A stretch of DNA of 64,000 nucleotides from Bartonella sp. DGB1. GTDB taxonomy: Bacteria; Pseudomonadota; Alphaproteobacteria; Rhizobiales; Rhizobiaceae. Positions 42,481 through 50,733 of the stretch are shown piece by piece; the stretch's first letter is position 1, and each line of letters opens with the position of its first letter. The DNA lies in assembly GCF_041345015.1 (NCBI RefSeq), contig NZ_CP166769.1:868001-932000 (forward strand), given 5' to 3'. The notes beneath the pieces are model-generated. The model ran no database searches and was not told the DNA's origin. It saw only the letters and a list, made by a program, of their open reading frames with translations. The translations under genes were made by a program, and so were the position numbers.

Positions 42481-43659
42481 TCAATATACTTTACTTATTT
42501 TAGCAGTTAATATAGGTTGAAAATAACATAACAGTGCAATAGTGAAAGATAATATAGATAACCATTCCCAAACGCTGAATCCTAAAAGCCCATTATTATA
42601 TATAAAATTACCAAAATAGCTCCCAAAAAGCCCGCCAAAAGCTCCTGCAAGACTTGTAATACCAAAAGCCGTAGCTACCATATCTGACCTAATATTTGTA
42701 CATTCAAAATCTAAACGAATTTGTGAAATAATCTGAGCAAATGAAAATAAAATTACAGCTAACAAAATCATACTATAATAATTGGTAAAACTGATTATTA
42801 AAAAACAAAACATATATAATATAAATATTAGAATAAATGGCAGCTTACTAGACTGATTGCAGGCCCATGTAGAAACAAGAGACTGGAAAAAAATAACTAT
42901 AGCAGCATTTATTATAAAAATAAAACTTACTAAGCTAGTGCCAAAGGACTGGCTTACTTTTATAGGGATAGTAACCTCTAATTGAATATATAAAGACGTC
43001 ACTATAAATGTAAATAATGCTACAGATAACATTGACTTATTTTTAAGTAATAAGAAAATCTGTCCTAAAGAAAGTGCCTGATTTGTATAACCATTTAAAG
43101 GTGGTTTAAGTTTACAATTTAAAAAAGTAAATAGTAAAAAGCTTACACCTACAATTGTGAATAGAATGGCTGGAGAAAAAGAAAATATCGCCATACCCGC
43201 CACGGGACCAACAGCACCTCCAATATTAGCAAATATAGTTCTTGTTGCTAAAACATCTATTTTTTCATCATCTGAAACAGTTTTAACAAGAAAAGACTTA
43301 GCTGCTGGTACATATATACTACTGCCCAAAGATATCAATATACAACATATAAGTAGCAAGTAAAAATCACATACATGCCCTAGTAACAAATAACCTGGTA
43401 TTCTGACCAATAGTCCAAATATCATGGTACCTTTAACATGCAGATAATCAGACATAATACCGCCAAAAAATGAACCAGCACGTTGACACCAGAAAGCAAT
43501 TCCAAGTATTAATCCTATCTGCGCAGAAGTTAACGTATTAATTTGCTGTAGATAAATAGCTAAAAATGGTACCACCATATACATGGTGATATTAATTAAT
43601 AAAGTTGTCAATAGAACAAGTTTGATACTACTATGATAACGAAAAAACCTTTTAAACAT
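42481..43659 (-). CDS. MFS transporter (efflux type), partner of the ATP-grasp ligase
   Basis: 392-aa, 12-TM major facilitator protein. Motif A is visible between TM2 and TM3 as GGIMSDYLHVKGTMIFG, and the protein keeps the two-fold MFS layout with a central loop near residue 190. The ATG overlaps the stop of the upstream ATP-grasp gene by 8 nt, so the two are translationally coupled. By analogy with BacD/BacE of bacilysin synthesis it may export the ligase product; the substrate is unknown and this is inference. Confidence 0.8.
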   Translation of the reverse strand: MFKRFFRYHSSIKLVLLTTLLINITMYMVVPFLAIYLQQINTLTSAQIGLILGIAFWCQRAGSFFGGIMSDYLHVKGTMIFGLLVRIPGYLLLGHVCDFYLLLICCILISLGSSIYVPAAKSFLVKTVSDDEKIDVLATRTIFANIGGAVGPVAGMAIFSFSPAILFTIVGVSFLLFTFLNCKLKPPLNGYTNQALSLGQIFLLLKNKSMLSVALFTFIVTSLYIQLEVTIPIKVSQSFGTSLVSFIFIINAAIVIFFQSLVSTWACNQSSKLPFILIFILYMFCFLIISFTNYYSMILLAVILFSFAQIISQIRLDFECTNIRSDMVATAFGITSLAGAFGGLFGSYFGNFIYNNGLLGFSVWEWLSILSFTIALLCYFQPILTAKISKVY

Positions 43660-44629
43660 CAGCAGAATCCATTAAAATTTCCAACTTATTCGCTTCTGCT
43701 AGAACATTCAGAAGCGCTATTTCGCTTGAGTCTGCATGAGTTAATAAAACACCAACCATTGTACCTTGATCAATGATATTGTTAATAAGCTTATGCTCAT
43801 ACGCGATAGGATAAATGTGGGGTTTTTCTTTGTTGATATACTTCGATATTATTTTACTAAAAAGACCGGCATTCTTAGCATATATATTTACTAGGCCGAT
43901 ATTGGTCATAGGTCTAAGTTTTAAATCAAATACCTCTGGTTTTCTCCCTAGAGCTATTTCTATAATCTCTTTATAAAAGTTATAATTAAAAGATTGATAA
44001 AGAGCCTCGCCTATTTGCCATCCACCAAGACGAGGTTTTACTTCGACAACTTCAAATCCATTGGCTGTTACAATAAAATCAGTATAAGCATATCCATCTT
44101 TATAGGATACCGCATTTAGTATTTTCGCTATCCAATCTTCAACACCATTAAGTTCTTTACAATTAGTGTTAATTTGTAACGAAAAGGCTAACTCCATAAA
44201 TAAAGGCATATCACTTAACACAAGATTAGTTACAGCCAATGTTTTAACATTGCCATTAAAGCTTATAGTTTCTAAACGGAATAAAGTTCCTTGTATATAG
44301 GTTTCTATTAATACTTCTTTTAATAAATCTTGCCGGCTTATATCAGATAAAATCTTTTCAAATATAGTAGCATTCTCTGCTAACCATACATTTTTGGAGC
44401 CAGTACAACATGGATCTTTGATAATAACAGGATAAATTAAATCTTGCAGAATGGTTTGCTTTTTTGTATCAAAAATACAAAAGCTAGTTTTAGTTAAACC
44501 TGGCGACGATGTTTTATTGTTTGAAAGAGCTAAAATAACCACCCTATCTAGCTCAGTTTTATTTATAAATAACTTTTGAAATAATTCTCCCGAAGTGCCA
44601 CAACATTGCCCTTGGTAACTCATCCCCAT
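43652..44629 (-). CDS. ATP-grasp ligase (amino-acid/carboxylate-amine ligase type), apparently short at the N-terminus
   Basis: 325 aa. ATP-grasp features are the Lys in YPVIIKDPCCTGSKNVW (residue ~71), the hinge strand VLIETYIQGTLFRLET, and YTDFIVTANGFEVVEVKPRL then GG (residues ~182-202), corresponding to the metal-binding E-x-N-P-R-x-G-G with Lys replacing Asn. The ~90-residue N-terminal pre-ATP-grasp domain of related ligases is missing. The frame is open only a few codons above the ATG at 44629 before a TAG, with no better start. It is either a truncated, possibly decaying gene or a minimal variant. It is coupled to the MFS gene downstream. Confidence 0.7.
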   Translation of the reverse strand: MGMSYQGQCCGTSGELFQKLFINKTELDRVVILALSNNKTSSPGLTKTSFCIFDTKKQTILQDLIYPVIIKDPCCTGSKNVWLAENATIFEKILSDISRQDLLKEVLIETYIQGTLFRLETISFNGNVKTLAVTNLVLSDMPLFMELAFSLQINTNCKELNGVEDWIAKILNAVSYKDGYAYTDFIVTANGFEVVEVKPRLGGWQIGEALYQSFNYNFYKEIIEIALGRKPEVFDLKLRPMTNIGLVNIYAKNAGLFSKIISKYINKEKPHIYPIAYEHKLINNIIDQGTMVGVLLTHADSSEIALLNVLAEANKLEILMDSADV

Positions 44630-44875
44630 ATGCCACCCATTATTTATTTCAAACTTATTCTATCAAACTCAGATAAATTTGTATATTAGATTATTTAGAT
44701 CAACAAACAATTATCACCCATTCACTTCAACGGCTTGGTTTCTCATATTAGAAGAAAACTAACTCTTAACCTATATATTGCTAAAGCTTTTCTACTCACC
44801 TCAATATGTAACAAGTTTTTAGACCAATTACACCAAATTTCACACATTTATGAACGTTCATTACATAATATTAAA

Positions 44876-46660
44876 TTACTGTCGATCATATTCAGCCAGC
44901 AATTGAGTATATTTTTCTACCAAATCAAGTATAAATTTACTTTTCAATAAGCGTAAATTTTCTATTTTATTACCAATAAATTCAACTATCAATTTTATAG
45001 CTTGTGGTTCTGAAATATTTAATAAATCTGCTACATAACTAACTCTGCTACACTTAGATAAATGTAACGAAGGACTAGTAAAAAAGGTAAGCACATCAAA
45101 TTCTCTTGGCTTATTTTCACATAAGTCCCAATCCACCACAAAAAAATCACCTGTTTTAGTTACCATGATATTATCAGCATGCAAATCTCCATGTGATAAC
45201 GTTACCTCTTGCTTATTTCTTTCTTCAAATATCTTAACAAATTTTATAATAATATTTTTCTGAGATTCCGAATCTAACTCGCTTAAAACTTTACCTTTTA
45301 TAAATTCCCACTCAATTTTATCATGGTCAATTTTTAATAATTTAGGACTAGGATATAAAGAATTAACGTAAGTTTTATTAATTAAATTATTATTGATATA
45401 ATTAACAGCAGGATATTTTTGAATATACTTAAAGTATTGATATTCTCTATGTAAATAATGAAACTTACCTGACTGTGAGTTCTTACGGCTGACTTCTTTT
45501 ATCTCTTCTCTAAAGCTATATAATATTATCATCGCTAAAACAAAAATCATAGCAAGAAAAATAGCTAAATATAAATTAGAGACCTGAAAACCTACAGAAA
45601 AATAACCGTATAGAAAACTAAAAATAAACAAAACTAAATAAGTAAAAATAGAACAAATAGATAATATAGTAGCAACAGCATTAACACTGCTTAACGAATC
45701 TATTAAAATAGCTGAAAAATAAGCCCGATAAGCGGCTTTAAAAATAGACAATACTAAAAAGCCGATCAGCAAAGCAACTGACGATACAAAAGACATGAGT
45801 CCAAAAGCGATAACAGCAATTAGTCCAATTACAAAAGTAGGAAATAATGGATTATTAAAATTAACAAAATAACTTTTAAAAAAATTATTCGAGTAGGCAG
45901 AAACTATATTTCCCAGAATAAATAAAATAGCAACCATAATTGATGCTGAAAAAGGTATTAGTTCTGCCATAGCTATTGAAACGACCCTATTATTTACCAT
46001 AACAGCAAAACCAGAAATAGCTAATAAAAATATTATAGTTAATCGATAAAAACTCAATAACTCTTTACCGCTATGAATTAATAACTTTAATGGATTTGTC
46101 GCTTGCTTTGCGGTTAATTCTTTTGTTGCACAGGACAATTTATGAAAAATAAATATAGCTAACAACAATGAAATAATTTGAAAAATTATAGGTAAATTTG
46201 GATGAATATAATAAAGTACACCGCCCAGTAAAATTAATATACTAGTTACATAATAAGTAAAAGCCGCAATAGAAGCTTTCACTGAAAAAAGATCACTATC
46301 TTTTGGCAATATAGACAACAATAAGCTATCCTCAGCGCCAGAAAAACAATTAGCTGAAACAGTAATTAATAATAAATAACAGATATAAGCCGTTTGTCCA
46401 GGTAATACTAGCAAAGCTATAAAAGAAAATAAAAATATAGTTAAGCCAATGTATATAAGCTTTTTATTGCCGTATTTATCTGCCAAGACACCTAACGGAA
46501 TTTCTAAGAACAAAGGTAACAGAAAAAAATAACTACCGAGCAAAATTATATCCGCTTCAGAAAGCATCAAAGACTGAGATAAAAATAGAGGTAAAACAGC
46601 CACAATTAATGCTGTAGATTTAGCAACTGAATAAATTTTAAAATATTTAATATTATCCAC
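44876..46660 (-). CDS. MFS transporter fused to a C-terminal aminoglycoside/choline-phosphotransferase-like kinase domain
   Basis: 594 aa from the GTG at 46660, which has AAGG at good spacing; a TTG at 46693 would add 11 residues. Residues ~1-385 form a 12-TM MFS permease with motif A GVLADKYGNKKLIYIG. Residues ~400-594 are soluble and carry the APH kinase signature: hinge IEWEFIKGKVL, catalytic loop SHGDLHADNIM (Asp ~492, Asn ~497) and metal-binding VDWD (~509-512). The N-lobe is short. Such a fusion suggests transport coupled to phosphorylation of the same small molecule, or self-protection, next to the ligase/exporter pair 246 bp downstream. The substrate is unknown. Confidence 0.75.
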   Translation of the reverse strand: MDNIKYFKIYSVAKSTALIVAVLPLFLSQSLMLSEADIILLGSYFFLLPLFLEIPLGVLADKYGNKKLIYIGLTIFLFSFIALLVLPGQTAYICYLLLITVSANCFSGAEDSLLLSILPKDSDLFSVKASIAAFTYYVTSILILLGGVLYYIHPNLPIIFQIISLLLAIFIFHKLSCATKELTAKQATNPLKLLIHSGKELLSFYRLTIIFLLAISGFAVMVNNRVVSIAMAELIPFSASIMVAILFILGNIVSAYSNNFFKSYFVNFNNPLFPTFVIGLIAVIAFGLMSFVSSVALLIGFLVLSIFKAAYRAYFSAILIDSLSSVNAVATILSICSIFTYLVLFIFSFLYGYFSVGFQVSNLYLAIFLAMIFVLAMIILYSFREEIKEVSRKNSQSGKFHYLHREYQYFKYIQKYPAVNYINNNLINKTYVNSLYPSPKLLKIDHDKIEWEFIKGKVLSELDSESQKNIIIKFVKIFEERNKQEVTLSHGDLHADNIMVTKTGDFFVVDWDLCENKPREFDVLTFFTSPSLHLSKCSRVSYVADLLNISEPQAIKLIVEFIGNKIENLRLLKSKFILDLVEKYTQLLAEYDRQ

Positions 46661-47260
46661 AAAATACCTTGCCACTATAATTCTTATAAACAAATACCGC
46701 CGTTATGGAAAATACCCCAGTTTACTGCTCAAGCTATATATTCAGAGTTATTTATTCCCACAAATGACTTTAAATAAAACATAAAATAATCTCACCATTG
46801 CAACTCATACCATTCATGAAAGTGTAAACGGATAAATTGCTTAGAACACAATATAATTAAGCATTATTAAATAATACTTAATTATAGTCAACATTATAGT
46901 TTAAAACATTCTTACAATCTTACGAGATTATTTTGTCATCAAAAGGTTAATTTAAATATTCACTAAAGATGAATTCTGCTCATAGAATTTCTCCAAGGAG
47001 AGGTAAACAAATTATATAAAGATTTAATCTTATATCATTGTCATATTTGGAAAAACTTACCAAAGAAAAATATATTAATGGGTTAAAACTAATAAAATTA
47101 CTATCCCGTCCCTTTTAATCGAATGAATTAATTCAATTTGATGAATAAAACCGATTATAAGTACACAAGATAAAGTAAACACTACTAAATAAGGATAAAC
47201 ACCTAATCCAAAAGTTACCTACAGGAAAATACAATTTTTAGGAGAGAGTAATTAAAAAGT
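46661..47260. other. spacer between the fusion-transporter gene and the prophage
   Basis: 600 bp without a supported gene. It contains an imperfect 17-bp hairpin at 46852-46886 (TATAATTAAGCATTATT and a near-complement with one mismatch, 1-nt loop), about 190 bp upstream of the fusion gene start; this may be a terminator for transcripts entering from the right. No tRNA body is present. Confidence 0.4.
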
Positions 47261-47276
47261 TGGTGCGGATGGCGGG
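47261..47276 (-). other. putative attL core: 3' end of a tRNA-Leu gene
   Basis: On the minus strand it reads CCCGCCATCCGCACCA: the 3' strand of a T-stem, a 7-nt acceptor strand CATCCGC, the discriminator A and CCA, matching bacterial tRNA-Leu 3' ends. No D- or anticodon arm follows on the integrase side. An integrating phage leaves such a fragment at one end and restores the complete tRNA at the other, which would lie right of 64000. Confidence 0.7.
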
Positions 47277-47440
47277 CGATTTACCACCTTTTTTAATGTG
47301 ATTCGTACCCTTACAAACACATAGTAAAAGCCTTGCTTTTCTAGGGATTCAATGATAGTTTTAAATTTCAAATTCATAAGATGTTTTATGTATAATTTCA
47401 TCTAAATTAACGGTTCAATGGTAAGTAAAAAGGTGAGAAT

Positions 47441-48580
47441 TTGAAATACTGTCAGTTAAATAATTTTGTTGTAAAAAATGCTCCTAAAGGTAGATATTGT
47501 GATGGGGGTGGATTATGGTTAGAAAAAAGCAATCTAAAAGCTGGTGTTTGGTTTTTGCGCTACTCAGCTAATGGTAAACGTAAAACTATAAGTCTAGGCT
47601 CTATACGATTTGTTAGCCTAAAAGAAGCAAGAGAAAAAGCTGTAATATTACGTAAAAATATTCATGATGGAATTTTACCTAAATCTAAATCAGTAGAAAA
47701 AGAAAATAGTTTAGAAAAAATTATTTATGCTTTGTTTGAAAGTAAAAAAGATACTCTAAAAAATAGCAACCATGAAAAATGGCTTAGCCCTCTCAAAGTA
47801 CACATCTTCCCTAAAATTGGTAATATGCCCATAGAAAAAATTAATCAAGATATTTTATACGATTGTTTAAAGCCTCTTTGGCGCGATAAGAATGAGACTG
47901 CTTCTAAGATATTGGGTAGAATTAACCTAGCTATGAAATATGCTGTAGCAAAAGGTCTTAAGGTGGATTTATTAGCTATTCCTAACGTTAAGATATTATT
48001 AGGTAAAAGCCTAGAATCCAATAATCATATACCTTCTATGCCTTGGCAAGAAATACCATTATTCTTTGAATGTTTAAATAATGAGTTAATCAGTAATTTA
48101 GCTTTAAAGTTACTTATTTTAACTGGTGTAAGGAGTGGCTCTATACGTAATATGCGTTGGTCACAAATTGAAGGAGATGTCTGGACGATACCAGCAGAAT
48201 ATTTAAAAGGTCAATTAGGTAAGATTAGTGATTTTCGTGTACCTTTATCAAAACAAGCTTTAGAAGTGCTAGCTATAGCAAAAACACGCCAAGTAGATGA
48301 TTTAGTGTTTTCTAGTTCAGCAGGTAGACCAATATCTGATGCTACCATGTCTAAATTTATGAAAGATATTGGTTTAGATGCTCGCCCTCATGGTTTTAGG
48401 TCTAGTCTTAGAAATTGGTTAGCAGAAGAGCTAAAAGCCCCTTATGAAATAGCAGAAACTATTTTATCTCATGTTATAGGTCAAAAGGTACAACGGGCTT
48501 ATTTAAGAACTGATTTTTTAGAACAACGCCGAGAAATAATGCAAAAATGGTCAGATTTTGTTGTTGACAAAAAAAGGTAA
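47441..48580 (+). CDS. int: tyrosine-type integrase (P4 family)
   Basis: 379 aa. The N-terminal arm-type domain (DUF4102-like) has YCDGGGLWLEKS and GKRKTISLGSIRFVSLKEAR. The catalytic domain shows R231 in LTGVRSGSIRNMRW, HGFR (H317, R320), LSH (H344) and the nucleophile Y354 in AYLR. The start is a TTG with AAGG 7 nt upstream; the ATG a little earlier is in another frame that closes at once. It lies 165 bp inside the tRNA-Leu fragment. A double hairpin with a U-tract terminates it. Confidence 0.93.
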   Translation: MKYCQLNNFVVKNAPKGRYCDGGGLWLEKSNLKAGVWFLRYSANGKRKTISLGSIRFVSLKEAREKAVILRKNIHDGILPKSKSVEKENSLEKIIYALFESKKDTLKNSNHEKWLSPLKVHIFPKIGNMPIEKINQDILYDCLKPLWRDKNETASKILGRINLAMKYAVAKGLKVDLLAIPNVKILLGKSLESNNHIPSMPWQEIPLFFECLNNELISNLALKLLILTGVRSGSIRNMRWSQIEGDVWTIPAEYLKGQLGKISDFRVPLSKQALEVLAIAKTRQVDDLVFSSSAGRPISDATMSKFMKDIGLDARPHGFRSSLRNWLAEELKAPYEIAETILSHVIGQKVQRAYLRTDFLEQRREIMQKWSDFVVDKKR

Positions 48581-48587
48581 TTTTCGT

Positions 48588-48635
48588 ATTCTGTTGCCTC
48601 ACTAGCTTGGCAACAGATGAAGCCCCACCATAAAA
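48588..48635 (+). repeat. 48-bp direct repeat, copy 1 (double-hairpin terminator of the integrase)
   Basis: Identical over 48 bp to 49720-49767. It contains the hairpin CTGTTGCC...GGCAACAG (48591-48616) and the left arm of a second stem, AAGCCCC. Only this copy has the matching right arm GGGGCTT just beyond the repeat. Confidence 0.95.
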
Positions 48636-48650
48636 GCGGGGCTTTCTTGT
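48620..48650 (+). terminator. integrase terminator
   Basis: AAGCCCC (48620-48626) pairs with GGGGCTT (48638-48644), followed by TCTTGTTTACTTTTTT. This is a convincing rho-independent terminator 40 bp after the integrase stop. Confidence 0.85.
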
Positions 48651-48796
48651 TTACTTTTTTATCCATTTCGCCATAAACACGCCATTTAGGCTGAAGTTGA
48701 TTTCAATTAATGCATATTGTTTCATATTTTTTGTTGTGGTAAAATAGATTGGTTAGAGCAAATTAATAAAAATTTATACTTAAAGGAGCTATTCTG

Positions 48797-49321
48797 ATGC
48801 ATGAAGTTCAAAAAATAGCTAACTTTTTTTTAGAGAAAGCAAGAACTGAAGATATCTATATTTCTCCTATGAAAATATTGAAATTAGTCTATTTAGCTTA
48901 TGGATGGGTTATAGCACTAACTAAAAAAAAGTTATTTTGTGAGAAAATAGAAGCTTGGGGGCACGGACCAGTTATTCCATCTTTATATCATGAATTTAAA
49001 TGTTATGGTAATAGGTCTATAGCAAATTATTCTAATATTTATGATTTAGATAGCGGAGAAATTATAACTCCTACCCTAAGTAAAGAAGAAAGAAAGAGCG
49101 ATACTGGAAAAATATTGAATATAGTTTGGGAGTCATATAAAAATTATTCTGCTTGGCAGTTGCGGGAAGAATCGCACGTAGCAGGAAGCCCATGGCATAA
49201 GGTTTATGATTGTACTAACCCCTATTCTAATCCACCGCTTAAAGACGAGGACATTAGAACATATTTTGAAAGAACCATAAATGTCTACATCAGAGAATCT
49301 AGAAAAAAGCAATGCCATTGA
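48797..49321 (+). CDS. Panacea-domain (DUF4065 / SocA-like) antitoxin
   Basis: 174 aa spanning a full Panacea domain. Family features are VQKIANFFLEKA, SPMKILKLVYLAYGW, IEAWGHGPVIPSLYHEF and YSAWQLREESHVAGSPW. Panacea proteins act as antitoxins for many unrelated toxin domains and occur often in prophages. AAGGAGC lies just before the ATG. The last 41 nt overlap the next gene, indicating one operon. The pair is enclosed by two identical 48-bp repeats, suggesting capture as a cassette behind the integrase. Confidence 0.85.
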   Translation: MHEVQKIANFFLEKARTEDIYISPMKILKLVYLAYGWVIALTKKKLFCEKIEAWGHGPVIPSLYHEFKCYGNRSIANYSNIYDLDSGEIITPTLSKEERKSDTGKILNIVWESYKNYSAWQLREESHVAGSPWHKVYDCTNPYSNPPLKDEDIRTYFERTINVYIRESRKKQCH

Positions 49322-49712
49322 TATTTTAAATAATCCTAAAGAGGTAAAAGAGGTAATAGCACATCTTCAATCTAATAATAAATCTTCTGGTGATACGGTT
49401 GAAGTGCATTGCCCTAAAAGACAAGTTGTTTATTTTTCTATTACCGAGCATGAAGCTGAAATGCTACAACAATATTGTGGCGATAATCAAATTTTAGCTA
49501 GTATAATATCTTTTTTCGCTACTTCTATTGCAGGCACAGTGTTAACCATGTTTTTAGAAAAAAAATTTACCATTATAGTTTGTGTAATTATTGTTATTTT
49601 AACTGTTTTGTGTGCTTTTTTGGCTTTATGGTACTATAATAAAAAAACAAGGTCTGAAAAAATGTGGGTCAAGATTAAAACAGAATCTGGGTTTTTTGAC
49701 AAAATAAAATAA
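49281..49712 (+). CDS. small two-TM membrane protein, likely toxin partner of the Panacea protein
   Basis: 143 aa. Residues ~1-70 are soluble and polar (ending SITEHEAEMLQQYCGDN). Two hydrophobic helices follow (ILASIISFFATSIAGTVLTM and FTIIVCVIIVILTVLCAFLA), then a basic cytoplasmic tail. I recognise no named family. It overlaps the Panacea gene by 41 nt in another frame, and small membrane proteins are a known class of Panacea-neutralised toxins, so a membrane-damaging toxin is the best guess (inference). A role in superinfection exclusion is an alternative. Confidence 0.6.
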   Translation: MSTSENLEKSNAIDILNNPKEVKEVIAHLQSNNKSSGDTVEVHCPKRQVVYFSITEHEAEMLQQYCGDNQILASIISFFATSIAGTVLTMFLEKKFTIIVCVIIVILTVLCAFLALWYYNKKTRSEKMWVKIKTESGFFDKIK

Positions 49713-49719
49713 GTTTCAG

Positions 49720-49767
49720 ATTCTGTTGCCTCACTAGCTTGGCAACAGATGAAGCCCCACCATAAAA
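49720..49767 (+). repeat. 48-bp direct repeat, copy 2
   Basis: Exact copy of 48588-48635, 1132 bp downstream, immediately after the two-TM gene. Past the repeat the sequence changes to AGGGCGG, so the second terminator stem keeps only GCCC/GGGC. The paired copies mark the ends of the inserted or duplicated Panacea cassette. Confidence 0.95.
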
Positions 49768-49788
49768 AGGGCGGTTAATATTAAAGTA

Positions 49789-50733
49789 TTATTTACCTAG
49801 ATTACTGCTGTAAGGTAGGCTTTTAATATAATCTTCCATAAATTGCCAATCTAGTTCGCCCTTTTCTGTAACAGGTAATTTAATTTTAAAATTTTTCATC
49901 CTGTTCATACCCCATTTCCTACCATAGCCAAATCTATATTTTTCTTTTTCTATTAAACTACTAATAAATAATCCTCTATATGCATTTAAATTACTACTGG
50001 ATAAAATAGTAATATCGGTAGTAGCGTAAAAAGAATTAGCTTGGAAAAAGCAAGAACCTACAGAGCCATTATTAGCTATTGTTATTTGATTACCAGCAAA
50101 TAAAAACTTTCCATTGCTTATATATATATTCACTCCATTATTTAATTCAGATGAGCTAATTAAAGGAGTGTTTCCTATTTCACAATTAGTAACAATTTCT
50201 TTACCCCTTTGTAGAGTGAAAATATCACCTAAGGAAAAATCTAACCAATTTTTGGTATCAAACATTACTTTACTATTTATACAAGGTAAATTAGATGGCA
50301 TTTGCGGTATTTTTATGTTTTCTACCCAATCCGGTATAGATTCTATCGAGGGAATCAATAAATCTCCTAATGTTTTATTAGCTTGTCTACCATAATTATA
50401 TCTATAATTATTAACCCTAATAGTATAACAATAAAATAACATTTGAAGGTCTGATAAATCTTGTTTAGGAAGCAAGTAAACTAAATCTCTGCCACTATAG
50501 TATGGTTCTTTTTGTAAGAAAGCTTCACAAACTGAACCACTGACAGCAACAGAAATACTGTTAGCAGGATTAGGTGTTACATCAGACAAAGGAGATACAT
50601 AAGCTGCAACTCCATTATTTTTAGCAGTTCGAGAAACAAAAAAAATACCCCTTTCTACACAATCAAGAGTGCTCAACTCCAGATTTGTACCATATTTAAT
50701 ATGAAATAGATCTTTTAGTTTAATCAGCGTCAT
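49789..50733 (-). CDS. restriction-modification DNA specificity subunit (HsdS-like, BcgI B-type)
   Basis: 314 aa with two tandem target-recognition units, each opened by a typical specificity-subunit motif: LIKLKDLFHIKYGTNLE near residue 3 and WLDFSLGDIFTLQRGKEIV near 163. It chooses the DNA target for the partner encoded just upstream, whose 3' end overlaps it by 14 nt. Size and pairing match the B subunit of BcgI rather than a full type I HsdS with its companion HsdR, which is absent. Confidence 0.8.
   Translation of the reverse strand: MTLIKLKDLFHIKYGTNLELSTLDCVERGIFFVSRTAKNNGVAAYVSPLSDVTPNPANSISVAVSGSVCEAFLQKEPYYSGRDLVYLLPKQDLSDLQMLFYCYTIRVNNYRYNYGRQANKTLGDLLIPSIESIPDWVENIKIPQMPSNLPCINSKVMFDTKNWLDFSLGDIFTLQRGKEIVTNCEIGNTPLISSSELNNGVNIYISNGKFLFAGNQITIANNGSVGSCFFQANSFYATTDITILSSSNLNAYRGLFISSLIEKEKYRFGYGRKWGMNRMKNFKIKLPVTEKGELDWQFMEDYIKSLPYSSNLGK

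Noticed and set aside
44735-44950. Plus-strand 71-codon frame overlapping the end of the MFS-kinase gene
   Set aside because: Overlaps conserved coding sequence on the other strand, no ribosome-binding site, AT-driven composition.
46661-47260. Hidden tRNA or small gene left of the prophage
   Set aside because: No cloverleaf could be read and all frames are dense with stops; only the 16-bp tRNA-Leu fragment at 47261 is supported.
48588-49767. 48-bp direct repeats as ends of an insertion sequence
   Set aside because: No transposase between them, no terminal inverted repeats, and the unit is a terminator; recombination of a cassette is simpler.
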